DNA of 64,000 bases. Source: Desulfobulbaceae bacterium (GTDB taxonomy: Bacteria; Desulfobacterota; Desulfobulbia; Desulfobulbales; SURF-16). The stretch's first letter is position 1. Each line of letters starts with the position of its first letter. Made by a program: the position numbers and the translations under genes. Shown here piece by piece: positions 36,021-44,339 of this stretch. The stretch is from positions 1-64,000 of the forward strand of contig JAGXFQ010000007.1 in the NCBI GenBank assembly GCA_024637145.1, given 5' to 3'. Below the pieces are notes generated by a model that saw only the letters and a list, made by a program, of their open reading frames with translations, ran no database searches and was not told the DNA's origin.

Positions 36021-37989
36021 ACCCGAAGAGGCGGCGGGCGGCCAGGCCCCGGAGGGCGATGACCCCAATCGCAGCGGCAAGCCGCCCGCCGCCATCCAGG
36101 AGGCCCTGCATCTCCTTGGTATCCGCCACCTCCTGCTGGGCATTCAGGATGCGGCCTTTCCCTGCTGGCCGGAGGAGGATATCGGCCGGGGCTCCCCCTA
36201 TAGTCAAGGATCCCGGGATTTTCTCGCCTTTATCCGTGGTCTGGGCTTTACCGGTGTGCAACTGGGTCCCCAGGGCATGACCTCGCCCAGCAACTCTTCG
36301 CCTTACGACGGCACCCTCTTTTCGCGCAACCGCCTTTCCCTGGCGCCCCTGCCCCTCACCACCGCGGCCTGGGGCACACTGCTGCGCCGGCAGACCCTGG
36401 CGGAGCTGGTGGCGGAGCGGCCCCAGGCCGCTCGGTTCCGGACGGTGCACGAGTATGCCTGCTATGCCCGGGGCCGGATTCTGGAGGAGGTATGGCCCGC
36501 GTTCCAGGCCGGTCAAGGGATGGGGGTGCTTGCTGATCTGGCCGGGGAATTTGCCCTTTTCCGCCGGGAAAATAATGGCTGGCTCAGGCGGGACGGTCTT
36601 TACGAGGCCCTGCGCCATCATTATGGCAACCGTAACTGGCAGGCCTGGGAGGGCAGCCCCCAGGCCGGGCTCGACCGCCATCTCTGGCAGGGGGGAAAGC
36701 AATGTGCCGCCAGACGGCGCACCTTGTTGAACCAATACAGTGAAGCCATTGCCGCCTATGCCTTTGCCCAGTTTCTGCTGGCTCGCCAGCACCGGCAGTT
36801 GCGGGGCTATGCCCACCGGTTGGGCCTCCAGCTCTTTGGTGATCTGCAGATAGGGTTTTCCGATCGTGATGGCTGGTTCGTGGAGTCCTTTCTGCTCACC
36901 GGCTATGTTATGGGCGCCCCCCCTAGCCGTACCAACCCGGCGGGTCAACCCTGGAACTATCCGGTGCTGGATCCAGATCGTTATTTCGTAGGCAGCAGTG
37001 ACCGCCCCGGTGCGGCCCTTTGTTTTCTGCGCCAACGACTGACAAAAATGCTCCGGGAGTTCGACGGCCTGCGCATTGATCATCCCCACGGTCTGATCTG
37101 CCCCTGGGTTTACCGGGCGGATCAGGAGGACTCCCTGGCCGCGGTGCAAGCCGGTGCGCGGCTCTTTGCCTCGCCGGACCTCCCTGACCACCCGGAACTT
37201 GCCGCCTTCGCCATCCCCCGTCCCGAGCAGATCAATCACCACCGGCCCCGCTATGCCGATGACTGGGTGCGGGATCTGGAGCCGGCCCAGGTGGAGCGCT
37301 ATGGCCTGCTCTTTGCCGTCATCATGCAGGCCACCCACGGCCAGGGCCAGGAATCTCAGGGCATTGCCTGTGAAATTCTTTCCACCCAGCCCTATCCGAT
37401 CCGGCGGGTCATGGAGCGCTATGGACTGGGCCGTTTCCGGGTCACCCAGAAGGCGGATCTGGATAATCCGGATGATGTCTACCGGAGCGAGAACGCCCGC
37501 CCTGAGGATTGGATCATGCTGGGCAACCATGACACCCCCTCCATCTGGTTCCTGGCCGAGCAATGGCGGGCCTCGGGTGCTGCCCGCCGCCAGGTCGACT
37601 ATCTGGCCTGGCGTCTGCGGCCTGAGGGTGCGGAAGGGGAGGGCTGGAGCGCCAAAGTGGCCGCCGACGTGGGTGAGCTGGTCCAGGCCAAGGCTGCTGA
37701 TCTCTTTGTCGGACCCGCCGGCAACGTCATGATCTTCTTCACCGACCTGCTGGGGATTCGGGATATCTACAACCGGCCGGGCTCGGTGAGTGACGACAAC
37801 TGGTCGCTGCGGATAACAGCTGATTTTGAGCGTGATTACCAGGAAAGGCTGGCCCGCAACCGGGCCATCAACATCCCCAGGGCCCTGGCCCGGGCCATCC
37901 GGGCCCGGGGCCTGGCCTTTTGCCAGGGGCACGGCCGCCTGCTTAGGGAACTGGATCTCCTGGCCGCCCAGAGCGCGTCGCCGGCCTGA
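36013..37989 (+). CDS. malQ: 4-alpha-glucanotransferase (GH77)
   Basis: A 658-residue amylomaltase that transfers glucan segments between chains. The catalytic nucleophile is Asp356 ([12 protein letters not shown]) and the third catalytic Asp is 507 ([10 protein letters not shown]). The acid/base should be Glu454 in [15 protein letters not shown], where most GH77 enzymes read AEDLG, so the local motif is divergent. The N-terminal 120 residues are also less typical. It is the last gene of the glucan operon and overlaps glgB by 8 bases. A role in recycling or reshaping GlgE-made glucan is inferred. Confidence 0.9.
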   Translation: MVEPEEAAGGQAPEGDDPNRSGKPPAAIQEALHLLGIRHLLLGIQDAAFPCWPEEDIGRGSPYSQGSRDFLAFIRGLGFTGVQLGPQGMTSPSNSSPYDGTLFSRNRLSLAPLPLTTAAWGTLLRRQTLAELVAERPQAARFRTVHEYACYARGRILEEVWPAFQAGQGMGVLADLAGEFALFRRENNGWLRRDGLYEALRHHYGNRNWQAWEGSPQAGLDRHLWQGGKQCAARRRTLLNQYSEAIAAYAFAQFLLARQHRQLRGYAHRLGLQLFGDLQIGFSDRDGWFVESFLLTGYVMGAPPSRTNPAGQPWNYPVLDPDRYFVGSSDRPGAALCFLRQRLTKMLREFDGLRIDHPHGLICPWVYRADQEDSLAAVQAGARLFASPDLPDHPELAAFAIPRPEQINHHRPRYADDWVRDLEPAQVERYGLLFAVIMQATHGQGQESQGIACEILSTQPYPIRRVMERYGLGRFRVTQKADLDNPDDVYRSENARPEDWIMLGNHDTPSIWFLAEQWRASGAARRQVDYLAWRLRPEGAEGEGWSAKVAADVGELVQAKAADLFVGPAGNVMIFFTDLLGIRDIYNRPGSVSDDNWSLRITADFERDYQERLARNRAINIPRALARAIRARGLAFCQGHGRLLRELDLLAAQSASPA

Positions 37990-37995
37990 GGCAAG

Positions 37996-38097
37996 AACAT
38001 ATCGGCCCCCCCTGTTGAAACAGTGGCGGGCCTGCCTTTTCCGCATGGTTTGCGCCCCGGCTGCGCACTCTTTTCCTCCTCTGCAGGCCGATATGTT
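37996..38097. promoter_or_regulatory. Inverted repeat flanking the malQ-MFS gap
   Basis: AACATATCGGCC (37996-38007) and GGCCGATATGTT (38086-38097) are perfect 12-base inverted copies 78 bases apart, just after the malQ stop and just before the MFS start. They could close a large stem with a G/C-rich loop. Without a T-run this is not a classical terminator. Role unknown: folding, operator pair or remnant. Confidence 0.6.
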
Positions 38098-38126
38098 GTA
38101 ATATGTCGTATTTTACGAGGGCGATC

Positions 38127-39524
38127 ATGGGTTTTTCCTTCTTTAGATCCTTTACCAGACTGACGCCGGCCCCCCGCGCCTTTTTGTTTTTTTCCATTGT
38201 CAACCTGGCATCCTGGCAATGCATTGTCGGTCAGGTGCTGGTCCTTTTTGCCCGCTCTCTGGGCATGCCTCCCGGCCTGGTGGGGCTGCTTCTTGCCTTT
38301 ATTCCCGTTTCCATGCTCCTGGTGGTGCTCAGTATCCCTGCCGTGGAACTCCTTGGTCCCCGAAAATTGATGATCACCAGCTGGCTGCTGCGCAATCTCC
38401 TGATCTCCAGTGTTTTTTTTATTCCGCTGCTCACCGCCCGGTACGGCCAGCAGGCCGGCTGGCTGATGCTGCTCCTGGCTGTGCTCGGCTTTTCCCTGGT
38501 CAGGGCCTTTGGGGTCGGCGCCTGGTATCCTTGGCTCCATGAGATTGTGCCCACGGAGAACCTCGCCGATTATTTCAATACCGAGACGATCCTGGTGCAG
38601 GTCACCAATATTATGCTGGCCGTGGTGATTGCCCAGGTGCTGGTCCGCTTCAGCGGCCTTGCTTCTTTTTATTATATCTATGGGGCCGGCGTGCTGATCG
38701 GTCTCATCAGTGTCGGCATGCTTTTTTTTATGCCGGGGGGGCGGCGGGGTCCGCAACTGGCCGGTGATGGCAGGCGCTATGCCGCCTTTTACAAGGCCTT
38801 TGCCGATAAGCCCTACCGCCATTTTGTCATAGTGATCTCACTGGCCTTCTCCTCGCTGATGTGGGTGGGCAGTTCCGCGGTTATGTATCTGCGGGATATC
38901 ATGCACTTTGCTGACGGCAGGATCATGTTCATCACGGCCGTGGGCGCCATGGGCGTGGCCCTGACGGTGAGCTTCTGGTCAAAGCGGGCCGAAAGGAAGG
39001 GCAGCAACCGGGTCATGGCCAGGATGCTCTACCTGCATGCGGCCGCCACCCTCTGCTGGTTTTTCCTGCTGCCCGGCAGCAGGTTCGGCTTTGCCCTGGC
39101 CATGCTGGCCATGGTGGGTAGCATGGTCTTTAGTATCACCCTCTTTACCGTGGCCTCCCGCGCCATGCTCGGCCAGGTGAAAAACGAGGGGCGCATTGGC
39201 TACACCTCTCTGTGGATCATCGGGGTTTCCCTGGCCAACGCCATTCCGCCCATCCTGGCGGGACAGCTCATTGAGCATTTTGGTATCCTGGGTTTTCGGC
39301 TCTGCTTTGCGATTGCCATTTTTTTGGGGATTGCCGTCTCCTTCCTGCTGAAAAATCTGCCCGAAGAAGGGGTCCTGCCTGATCTGGCCTATCTGGATGT
39401 GCTGGTTCTGCCCCTGCAGCCGGTGCGCTGGATGGGGCGCCTGGTCTGGGTATCTCTCGGTTTTGGCCAGCGACCAGAAGCAAGGCCCGAAGAATCCCCA
39501 GACCAGGAAGAGGAGCAGGGATAA
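38127..39524 (+). CDS. MFS transporter of unknown substrate
   Basis: A membrane protein of about 465 residues with roughly 12 hydrophobic segments, fitting the major facilitator superfamily. Clear segments include FLFFSIVNLASWQCIVGQVLVLF, LVGLLLAFIPVSMLLVVLSI, and LWIIGVSLANAIPPILAGQLI. The cytoplasmic loop GGRRGPQLAGDGRR splits the two halves. ATG 38127 (MGFSFFRSF) has GAGGG upstream; ATG 38103 has none. The C-terminal tail is charged (RPEARPEESPDQEEEQG). The position after malQ suggests a possible sugar link, but this is only context. Confidence 0.8.
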   Translation: MGFSFFRSFTRLTPAPRAFLFFSIVNLASWQCIVGQVLVLFARSLGMPPGLVGLLLAFIPVSMLLVVLSIPAVELLGPRKLMITSWLLRNLLISSVFFIPLLTARYGQQAGWLMLLLAVLGFSLVRAFGVGAWYPWLHEIVPTENLADYFNTETILVQVTNIMLAVVIAQVLVRFSGLASFYYIYGAGVLIGLISVGMLFFMPGGRRGPQLAGDGRRYAAFYKAFADKPYRHFVIVISLAFSSLMWVGSSAVMYLRDIMHFADGRIMFITAVGAMGVALTVSFWSKRAERKGSNRVMARMLYLHAAATLCWFFLLPGSRFGFALAMLAMVGSMVFSITLFTVASRAMLGQVKNEGRIGYTSLWIIGVSLANAIPPILAGQLIEHFGILGFRLCFAIAIFLGIAVSFLLKNLPEEGVLPDLAYLDVLVLPLQPVRWMGRLVWVSLGFGQRPEARPEESPDQEEEQG

Positions 39525-39669
39525 TTTTTCCCTCTCTGGCCCAAGAGCAGCCCCTCTGGCGCTGGCCGGGTGCTCATGGCTGCCGGTAAGGACTGAAAAT
39601 TCCCTCTCTGCCCCGCACGAGAGGGGCAATGATGAAGATGGTTTGAGCAAAGTATAAGGATGAGCTGGT

Positions 39670-40929
39670 ATGGAAGCGGCAATACACGATATCGTCAGCA
39701 GCCTGAGGCGGCTTGAGCCGCCTCAGCGCGCCGAAGCGTTGCTTAATTTTCCGCCCTGGGAGGCGCTGGCCATCTTTGAGCAGCTGGAAGCGCCATTGCA
39801 GGAGGAGCTTCTGCACTGGCTGCCCCCGGAAAAGGTGGATCAGCTGCTCATGGATCTGGACCCCGATGATCGGGTCCGCCTTCTTGATACCCTGACAATC
39901 CCGGTGGCAGAGGCGCTGCTGGCAAGCCTGAGTGCACGGGAGCGGTGGCTGACCCAGCAACTCCTCTCTTATCCGCAAGAGAGTGCCGGTCATATCATGA
40001 CCCCGGAGTATCTTGCCCTCTCGCCAGCGCTTACCGCTGCGGAGGCGCTGGCCCGTATCCGCAGCCAAGGTCATCATGCCGGCCCGCTGCAAGTGCTGCC
40101 GGTGTTGGATGACGCCGGGCGGCTCCTTGGCCTGTTGACCTTGAGCCAACTGGTGCTGGCTGATCCCGAGCAGAAAATATCCGGGTTGATGGTGGCTAAT
40201 GTGCCCAGGACAACACCCGAGACCGATCAGGAGGAAGTGGCGCGTCTGATACAGGCCGCTGATCTGCTGGCCCTGCCGGTAGTGGATGGGTCCGGAAGGC
40301 TCCTTGGCCTGGTTACCGTGGATGATGCCCTGGATGTCATCCATTATGAAAGGGAAGAAGACTTCGCCCGCGCTGCCGCCACCCAACCCTTGCGGCGCCC
40401 CTATTTTTCCATCAGCGTCTTTGAATTGACCCGCTCTCGCCTGGTGTGGTTAACACTGCTGGCCCTTGCCGGGACGCTTACGGTCCAGGTGCTCACTGTT
40501 TTTGAAGGTCTCCTGGAACAGGTTGTGACCCTTTCACTCTTTATCCCGCTCTTGATCGGGGTGGGGGGAAACAGCGGCGCGCAGGCCGCCACCACCGTCA
40601 CAAGGGCCATTGCCACGGATGATGTGGCCGGGGTGGCGGCGGTGATACTCCGAGAAACCCGGGTGGGGCTTTTGCTGGGAGGGGCCCTGGGCCTGCTGAC
40701 CTATCTTCCTATTCTTTTGATCTTTAATGGCTTAATGGCTGCCGTTGTCTCCCTTACCCTGGTGGTCATCTGCACCTTGGCCACCCTGGTGGGTTCCGGC
40801 ATGCCTCTGTTGGCAAGGCGCCTTGACATTGATCCGGCTGTGGTCAGTGCCCCGGTGGTCACCACTGTTGTCGATGCCAGTGGCCTGGTGGTTTATTTTT
40901 TAATCGCCAAAGCCGTTATGGATATTTAG
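39670..40929 (+). CDS. mgtE: Magnesium transporter MgtE
   Basis: A 419-residue MgtE-family channel. The N-terminal helical sensor domain (residues 1-110, with LDPDDRVRLLD) is followed by a pair of CBS domains (about 115-235, with AGHIMTPEYLAL and LPVVDGSGRLLGLVTVDDALDVI). Membrane part starts at about 260, with the signature GVGGNSGAQAATTVTRAIA and the late pore helix SAPVVTTVVDASGLVVYF. The cytoplasmic part senses magnesium and closes the pore in characterised homologues. It appears to be transcribed alone. No magnesium riboswitch is recognised in its 145-base upstream region. Confidence 0.96.
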   Translation: MEAAIHDIVSSLRRLEPPQRAEALLNFPPWEALAIFEQLEAPLQEELLHWLPPEKVDQLLMDLDPDDRVRLLDTLTIPVAEALLASLSARERWLTQQLLSYPQESAGHIMTPEYLALSPALTAAEALARIRSQGHHAGPLQVLPVLDDAGRLLGLLTLSQLVLADPEQKISGLMVANVPRTTPETDQEEVARLIQAADLLALPVVDGSGRLLGLVTVDDALDVIHYEREEDFARAAATQPLRRPYFSISVFELTRSRLVWLTLLALAGTLTVQVLTVFEGLLEQVVTLSLFIPLLIGVGGNSGAQAATTVTRAIATDDVAGVAAVILRETRVGLLLGGALGLLTYLPILLIFNGLMAAVVSLTLVVICTLATLVGSGMPLLARRLDIDPAVVSAPVVTTVVDASGLVVYFLIAKAVMDI

Positions 40930-40978
40930 GGAAGATCATTATGGAGGCGGCAGAAGGGGAGGTGGCGGGCATTTCAGA

Positions 40979-41542
40979 TTACTTCTTTGCAGATTGCTCT
41001 TTCTTGTATTCCCTGCGCTGCTTACGGCGGGCAAGAAAATATTCTAACAATCTGGAGAGGACCACATAGGTCAGGGTGGCGCATAAGGTCCCCACAATAA
41101 TGCTGCCCACCACCAGAGGATAAATAACATCCATACCCAATCTGGAAACAGCCCCCAATTGATCTTTTATCTCCCAGATATCCAGATGGGAGATGGTCGC
41201 GGCCAGATCAAACAGATAGCGGGATACCGTGGCCACGGAAGGGCCGGGCAAGATAAGACTGCCCACCCAGTAATTGAAAGTAAAAATCACCGGTATGGTC
41301 ACCGGGTTGGTCACCCAGACCGCTAAGATTGCGGCAGGCCGATTCACATTCAGCATGGTGGCCACAATGATGGCTAATATTACCTGCAGGCCAATGGTAG
41401 GGGTAAAGGCGATAAAAACGCCTACGGAAAAACCGCCAGCTATGGCCCGCGGGGAGCTGCGCAACCGGATAAACCAGCGGAAAACAGGCCGCATCTTGAA
41501 AAGAAACGACGTAAATGAGCGGCTGACAATCTGTTTTGCCAT
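40979..41542 (-). CDS. DUF2062 membrane protein
   Basis: A 187-residue inner-membrane protein with the DUF2062 pattern: SSPRAIAGGFSVGVFIAFTPTIGLQ, then a second hydrophobic segment with NVNRPAAILAVWVTNPVTIPVIFTFNYWVG, and a C-terminal hydrophobic helix IYPLVVGSIIVGTLCATLTYVVL. The tail is very basic (ARRKQRREYKKEQSAKK). Three to four membrane segments. The family function is not established. It is convergent with mgtE with about 50 bases between the stops. Confidence 0.9.
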   Translation of the reverse strand: MAKQIVSRSFTSFLFKMRPVFRWFIRLRSSPRAIAGGFSVGVFIAFTPTIGLQVILAIIVATMLNVNRPAAILAVWVTNPVTIPVIFTFNYWVGSLILPGPSVATVSRYLFDLAATISHLDIWEIKDQLGAVSRLGMDVIYPLVVGSIIVGTLCATLTYVVLSRLLEYFLARRKQRREYKKEQSAKK

Positions 41543-41935
41543 TTTTCACAGAGGTGGGAAGAGGATAAAATAAGGAGTTAAGCCTGTGCTGAAATCCCTT
41601 GTGCTCAATTTAAAGTAATCAAACAGGTATGGCAAGACCACCTAAAACAGAAGGGCCGCTGGCTGACTGCTCTGAGGCGGCAAGGGTCTTCTTTTTGGGG
41701 CGCCTGCCCTGCAGCATTATAACCCACCTCTCAAAATAGGCTTGTTTTTAGCAAGGATGTCCCTTTATTTCCGGTGACCTGCCGCTCCACATACCTTGAA
41801 AAAAAATTTTAAGGATCCGTCCAGCAAGGGTTCGGGGTGATTGGCCGGCAATTTGCCCCCAAATATTTTTCTGGTGATGGCCTTGTGGTTATGCTTTGAT
41901 GAAGAGAAAGCGTTAACAATCTAAAGGAGGCGAAA
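41543..41935. other. Intergenic region, no gene seen
   Basis: About 390 bases between the divergent DUF2062 gene and the cupredoxin gene. It contains an imperfect dyad CCTTGAAAA...TTTTAAGG near 41795-41817 and the ribosome-binding site AAAGGAGG of the cupredoxin gene at the right end. No frame looks coding. Promoters for both flanking genes should be here, but no convincing match was found. Confidence 0.4.
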
Positions 41936-42382
41936 GTGAAAACGCACAGATGGACAATCTCTTTTTTGGTTCTGGTGCTGCTCTCTTTACACCCCCTGCT
42001 CGCCACCAGGGCCGCGGCAGCAGAAGAGGTTGCAGAGGGTAAAGGAAAACGGGTAGTGGCCAAGGTCGGGGAGGATGGGGTGCAGCGGCTGGAGGTCCTT
42101 AGCGGGGAATATTATTTTGAGCCGAACCATATCGTGGTGCAGGTGGATACGCCTGTGGAGCTTCTGGTGCGCAAGGTTGACGGCTTTGTGCCCCATAATG
42201 TCATCGTGCAGGCCCCGGCAGCAGGCATTGATTTTAAGGTGGATGTGGATGATGAAGTCCGGCCAATCCGCTTCACTCCCACTAAAACGGGCAGGTATGA
42301 AATGTACTGTGACAAGTCCTTTTTATGGTTTGAAAGCCACCGGGCAAAGGGCATGGAAGGGATAATCGAGGTAGTGGAATAA
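41936..42382 (+). CDS. Exported cupredoxin-like protein
   Basis: A 148-residue protein with an N-terminal signal peptide (TISFLVLVLLSLHPLLATRAAAA). The mature part is a beta-rich cupredoxin fold. A type 1 copper set is visible: His87 (VPHNVIV), Cys125 (MYCDKS), His135 and Met140 (ESHRAKGMEG). It should be a periplasmic copper electron carrier or copper-binding protein. The start is GTG 41936 with AAAGGAGGCG. It lies 13 bases upstream of a gene for a small His-rich membrane protein, suggesting the two work together. Its partner is unknown. Confidence 0.8.
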   Translation: MKTHRWTISFLVLVLLSLHPLLATRAAAAEEVAEGKGKRVVAKVGEDGVQRLEVLSGEYYFEPNHIVVQVDTPVELLVRKVDGFVPHNVIVQAPAAGIDFKVDVDDEVRPIRFTPTKTGRYEMYCDKSFLWFESHRAKGMEGIIEVVE

Positions 42383-42395
42383 AAGAGGAGAGGGC

Positions 42396-42842
42396 ATGGA
42401 ATATCCGTTGATAAGTAAAGAACTCCTGCCCTGGCTGCGGCTGGGGCACGGCCTTTTTAACCTGGTGGTGGCGGGGTTGTTTTTCTACACAGCCCGCTTC
42501 GGCCTGCAGATCAGGCGGAGCCGGCAGCAGGGCACCGCGCGGCCTGCCACGGCCGTCAGACGCCACCACAAACTGGGACCGATTCTGGCCATCCTGGGGG
42601 CGCTGGGCTATGGGGTCGGCCTTACCCTGGTTTTCCTTCATTCCGGCGATATCCTCCACCATCCTCTGCATCTGCTGGTGGGAACTCTTATTGTGTTCTT
42701 GCTGCTCACCACCTTTCTGGTTTCCCGGAAGATCGTTGGTGCGGAGGCTACTTCCTTTCGCCAGGCCCATTTCCTGCTGGGAATCACCATTCTGTCGCTC
42801 TATGTGGTGCAGGTTTTTCTCGGCCTGGGGATCTTACTCTGA
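42396..42842 (+). CDS. Small His-rich membrane protein, cytochrome b561-like
   Basis: A 148-residue membrane protein with four hydrophobic segments (about 15-33, 60-82, 90-110, 125-146). Histidines lie in or near the membrane: His18, His57, His58, His82, His88, His89, His92 and His125, which recall the b-type haem ligands of cytochrome b561 or DUF4079-like proteins. If so it could pass electrons to or from the cupredoxin encoded 13 bases upstream. Haem binding is an inference. The start is ATG with AAGAGGAGAGGGC upstream. A strong dyad (42942-42990) ends the transcript. Confidence 0.7.
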   Translation: MEYPLISKELLPWLRLGHGLFNLVVAGLFFYTARFGLQIRRSRQQGTARPATAVRRHHKLGPILAILGALGYGVGLTLVFLHSGDILHHPLHLLVGTLIVFLLLTTFLVSRKIVGAEATSFRQAHFLLGITILSLYVVQVFLGLGILL

Positions 42843-42941
42843 ACAGGCGGTATCCCCGCCGATAGGGGAAAGGCAGATGCCTAGTGCCAAGATGAGGGGA
42901 ACAGGCAGGGAGGTGAGCCCGGGCTCTTTCTCCGCTCAAGA

Positions 42942-42990
42942 CCCAAAACGGCCAAGCAAAGGAAACCTGTTTTTGCTTGGCCGTTTTGGG
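42942..42990. terminator. Perfect 19-base inverted repeat, likely bidirectional terminator
   Basis: CCCAAAACGGCCAAGCAAA and TTTGCTTGGCCGTTTTGGG are perfect partners with an 11-base loop, located between the convergent b561-like and ferredoxin genes. The stem has T-rich flanks within the arm but no long T-run after it. The position suits termination from both sides. Confidence 0.65.
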
Positions 42991-43054
42991 GTGCTAAAAG
43001 AGAAGGGTAACGCTTTGCAAACCCGCTCTATCCTTGCGAAGGGGGCGGGTGAGG

Positions 43055-43240
43055 TCAACTCAGAGAAATAGCTCCGGAAGGGCACCCTTCTGCGGCTGTT
43101 TTCACCAGGTCTTCCTGCTCTTTGGGCACCTGCCCCATTTTGACGTGGGATTTGCCCTCTTTGACCTCAAAAACAGCCGGGGCAGTGGCTTCACAATTTC
43201 CAGAGCCCACGCATAGATCTTGATCTACCGATACTTTCAT
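43055..43240 (-). CDS. Single-cluster ferredoxin
   Basis: A 61-residue small iron-sulfur protein. The motif CVGSGNC gives Cys10 and Cys16, and CPSGAI gives Cys53, a three-cysteine set that fits a [3Fe-4S] (or variant [4Fe-4S]) cluster, since the usual second cysteine of CxxC is Gly13. APAVFEV is typical of such ferredoxins. It is a cytoplasmic electron carrier. The ATG has GGAGGAAAAAC upstream. It is transcribed alone, convergent with the b561-like gene; its redox partner is not in view. Confidence 0.88.
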   Translation of the reverse strand: MKVSVDQDLCVGSGNCEATAPAVFEVKEGKSHVKMGQVPKEQEDLVKTAAEGCPSGAISLS

Positions 43241-43427
43241 TGTTTTTCCTCCATGGTTAGTATTATAAGACTCTCCAGGTCATGGTCTTTTGCTCTGTTT
43301 ACAGGCAGAGAGGACAGGCCTTACCCGAGGAGTACGTCTGGTGATAGATGTATTGTCATAAAAGATAAAGATTCGAGCTCTTGCCTGACCCGGCAGCGTC
43401 TGTTTGCCACGCTCAGGTCAAAGAGGG

Positions 43428-44339
43428 TCAGAACGCCAAGCGCAGCCCCCCCAGGACCAAAAACTGTTCGGTGTCCGCGCCGGCCTTCTCGGCGATATTT
43501 TCGGTTTCTCCCACCAGGAATTGGTAGCGGATGCCGATATAGGGCGCGAATTCCCGTTTGATCTCATAGCGCAGGCGCAGGTCGAGATTGACATCGGTGA
43601 GCCCGGTTCCGAGATGGCGCTCGGCAATGTCCTGGGCGGCAAAGCCCATTGCCACCAGGGGCTGCACTACCACTCTCTGGGTTATTCTGAGGTCATATTC
43701 GGCTTCCAGGGCAAGGGTCACATCCCCCTCTTCGGAGATATAGAGGGAGGTGTCGAGTTCGAACATGTAGGGTGCCATGCCCTGTATTGCCGCGACCGCT
43801 GACCAGCGGTCGTGGTAATCGCCGCTCTGCCATTCGTTGGCATACTGGGCGCCGGCCTGGAGGTTCCAGAACGGCGTGATGAGTCGGCTGTAGAGCAGAT
43901 CGGTTTCGGTCTCTCCTTGGTCAGAACCCTCAAACACGGCCTCACCCTCGTGTTTCCACCAGAATTTATTGAAGTCCCCGCCGATCCAGCCCTGGGCCTC
44001 CCACCCCAGATGGTCCGGGGTGTCATCAGTGGCGACCCGGTACTCGAGCTGCTCGAAGAAGGTGAAGGCGTAGAGCCGGTCATCCGGCACCGGGGCAGGG
44101 AAATGGGCAGGGGCCGGGCTCGCTGCGTAGTCGAGCACCTCAGCCAGGCTCATCCCTGCGGGCAGGGGGGGCGGGGTCATCTCCGGAGGAGCTCCGCCCT
44201 GGTGCTGGGCGGCGGATTCCTGGTGGCTGGGTCGATCTGCCGTGGTGGCCATATCTGCCTGGGCTCGGGCCAAGAGGGGGGCAATGAGCACCACTGCCAG
44301 GGCAGATATGGTGGGCCAGCAGCGGTTAAGAGCGGACAT
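43428..44339 (-). CDS. copB: Copper resistance protein CopB
   Basis: A 303-residue protein with an N-terminal signal peptide (MSALNRCWPTISALAVVLIAPLLARA). After a Pro/Met/His spacer it shows the CopB beta-barrel character: FFEQLEYR, GWIGGDFNKFWWKHEGEAVFEG, ETDLLYSRLITPFWNLQAGAQYANE, and the terminal strand IGIRYQFLVGETENIAEKAGADTEQFLVLGGLRLAF. CopB is an outer-membrane protein tied to periplasmic copper handling. ATG 44339 overlaps the copA 3' end by 14 bases. The frame extends further upstream within copA but has no family character. Confidence 0.93.
   Translation of the reverse strand: MSALNRCWPTISALAVVLIAPLLARAQADMATTADRPSHQESAAQHQGGAPPEMTPPPLPAGMSLAEVLDYAASPAPAHFPAPVPDDRLYAFTFFEQLEYRVATDDTPDHLGWEAQGWIGGDFNKFWWKHEGEAVFEGSDQGETETDLLYSRLITPFWNLQAGAQYANEWQSGDYHDRWSAVAAIQGMAPYMFELDTSLYISEEGDVTLALEAEYDLRITQRVVVQPLVAMGFAAQDIAERHLGTGLTDVNLDLRLRYEIKREFAPYIGIRYQFLVGETENIAEKAGADTEQFLVLGGLRLAF

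Noticed and set aside
28900-38050. Very long minus-strand frames (about 600-700 codons each) opposite glgE, treS-mak, glgB and malQ.
   Set aside because: They are mirror frames of GC-rich genes that have intact catalytic motifs on the plus strand.
39525-39669. A magnesium riboswitch upstream of mgtE.
   Set aside because: The 145-base gap shows only a short GAGAGGGG dyad and none of the M-box or mgtA-leader features I can recognise.
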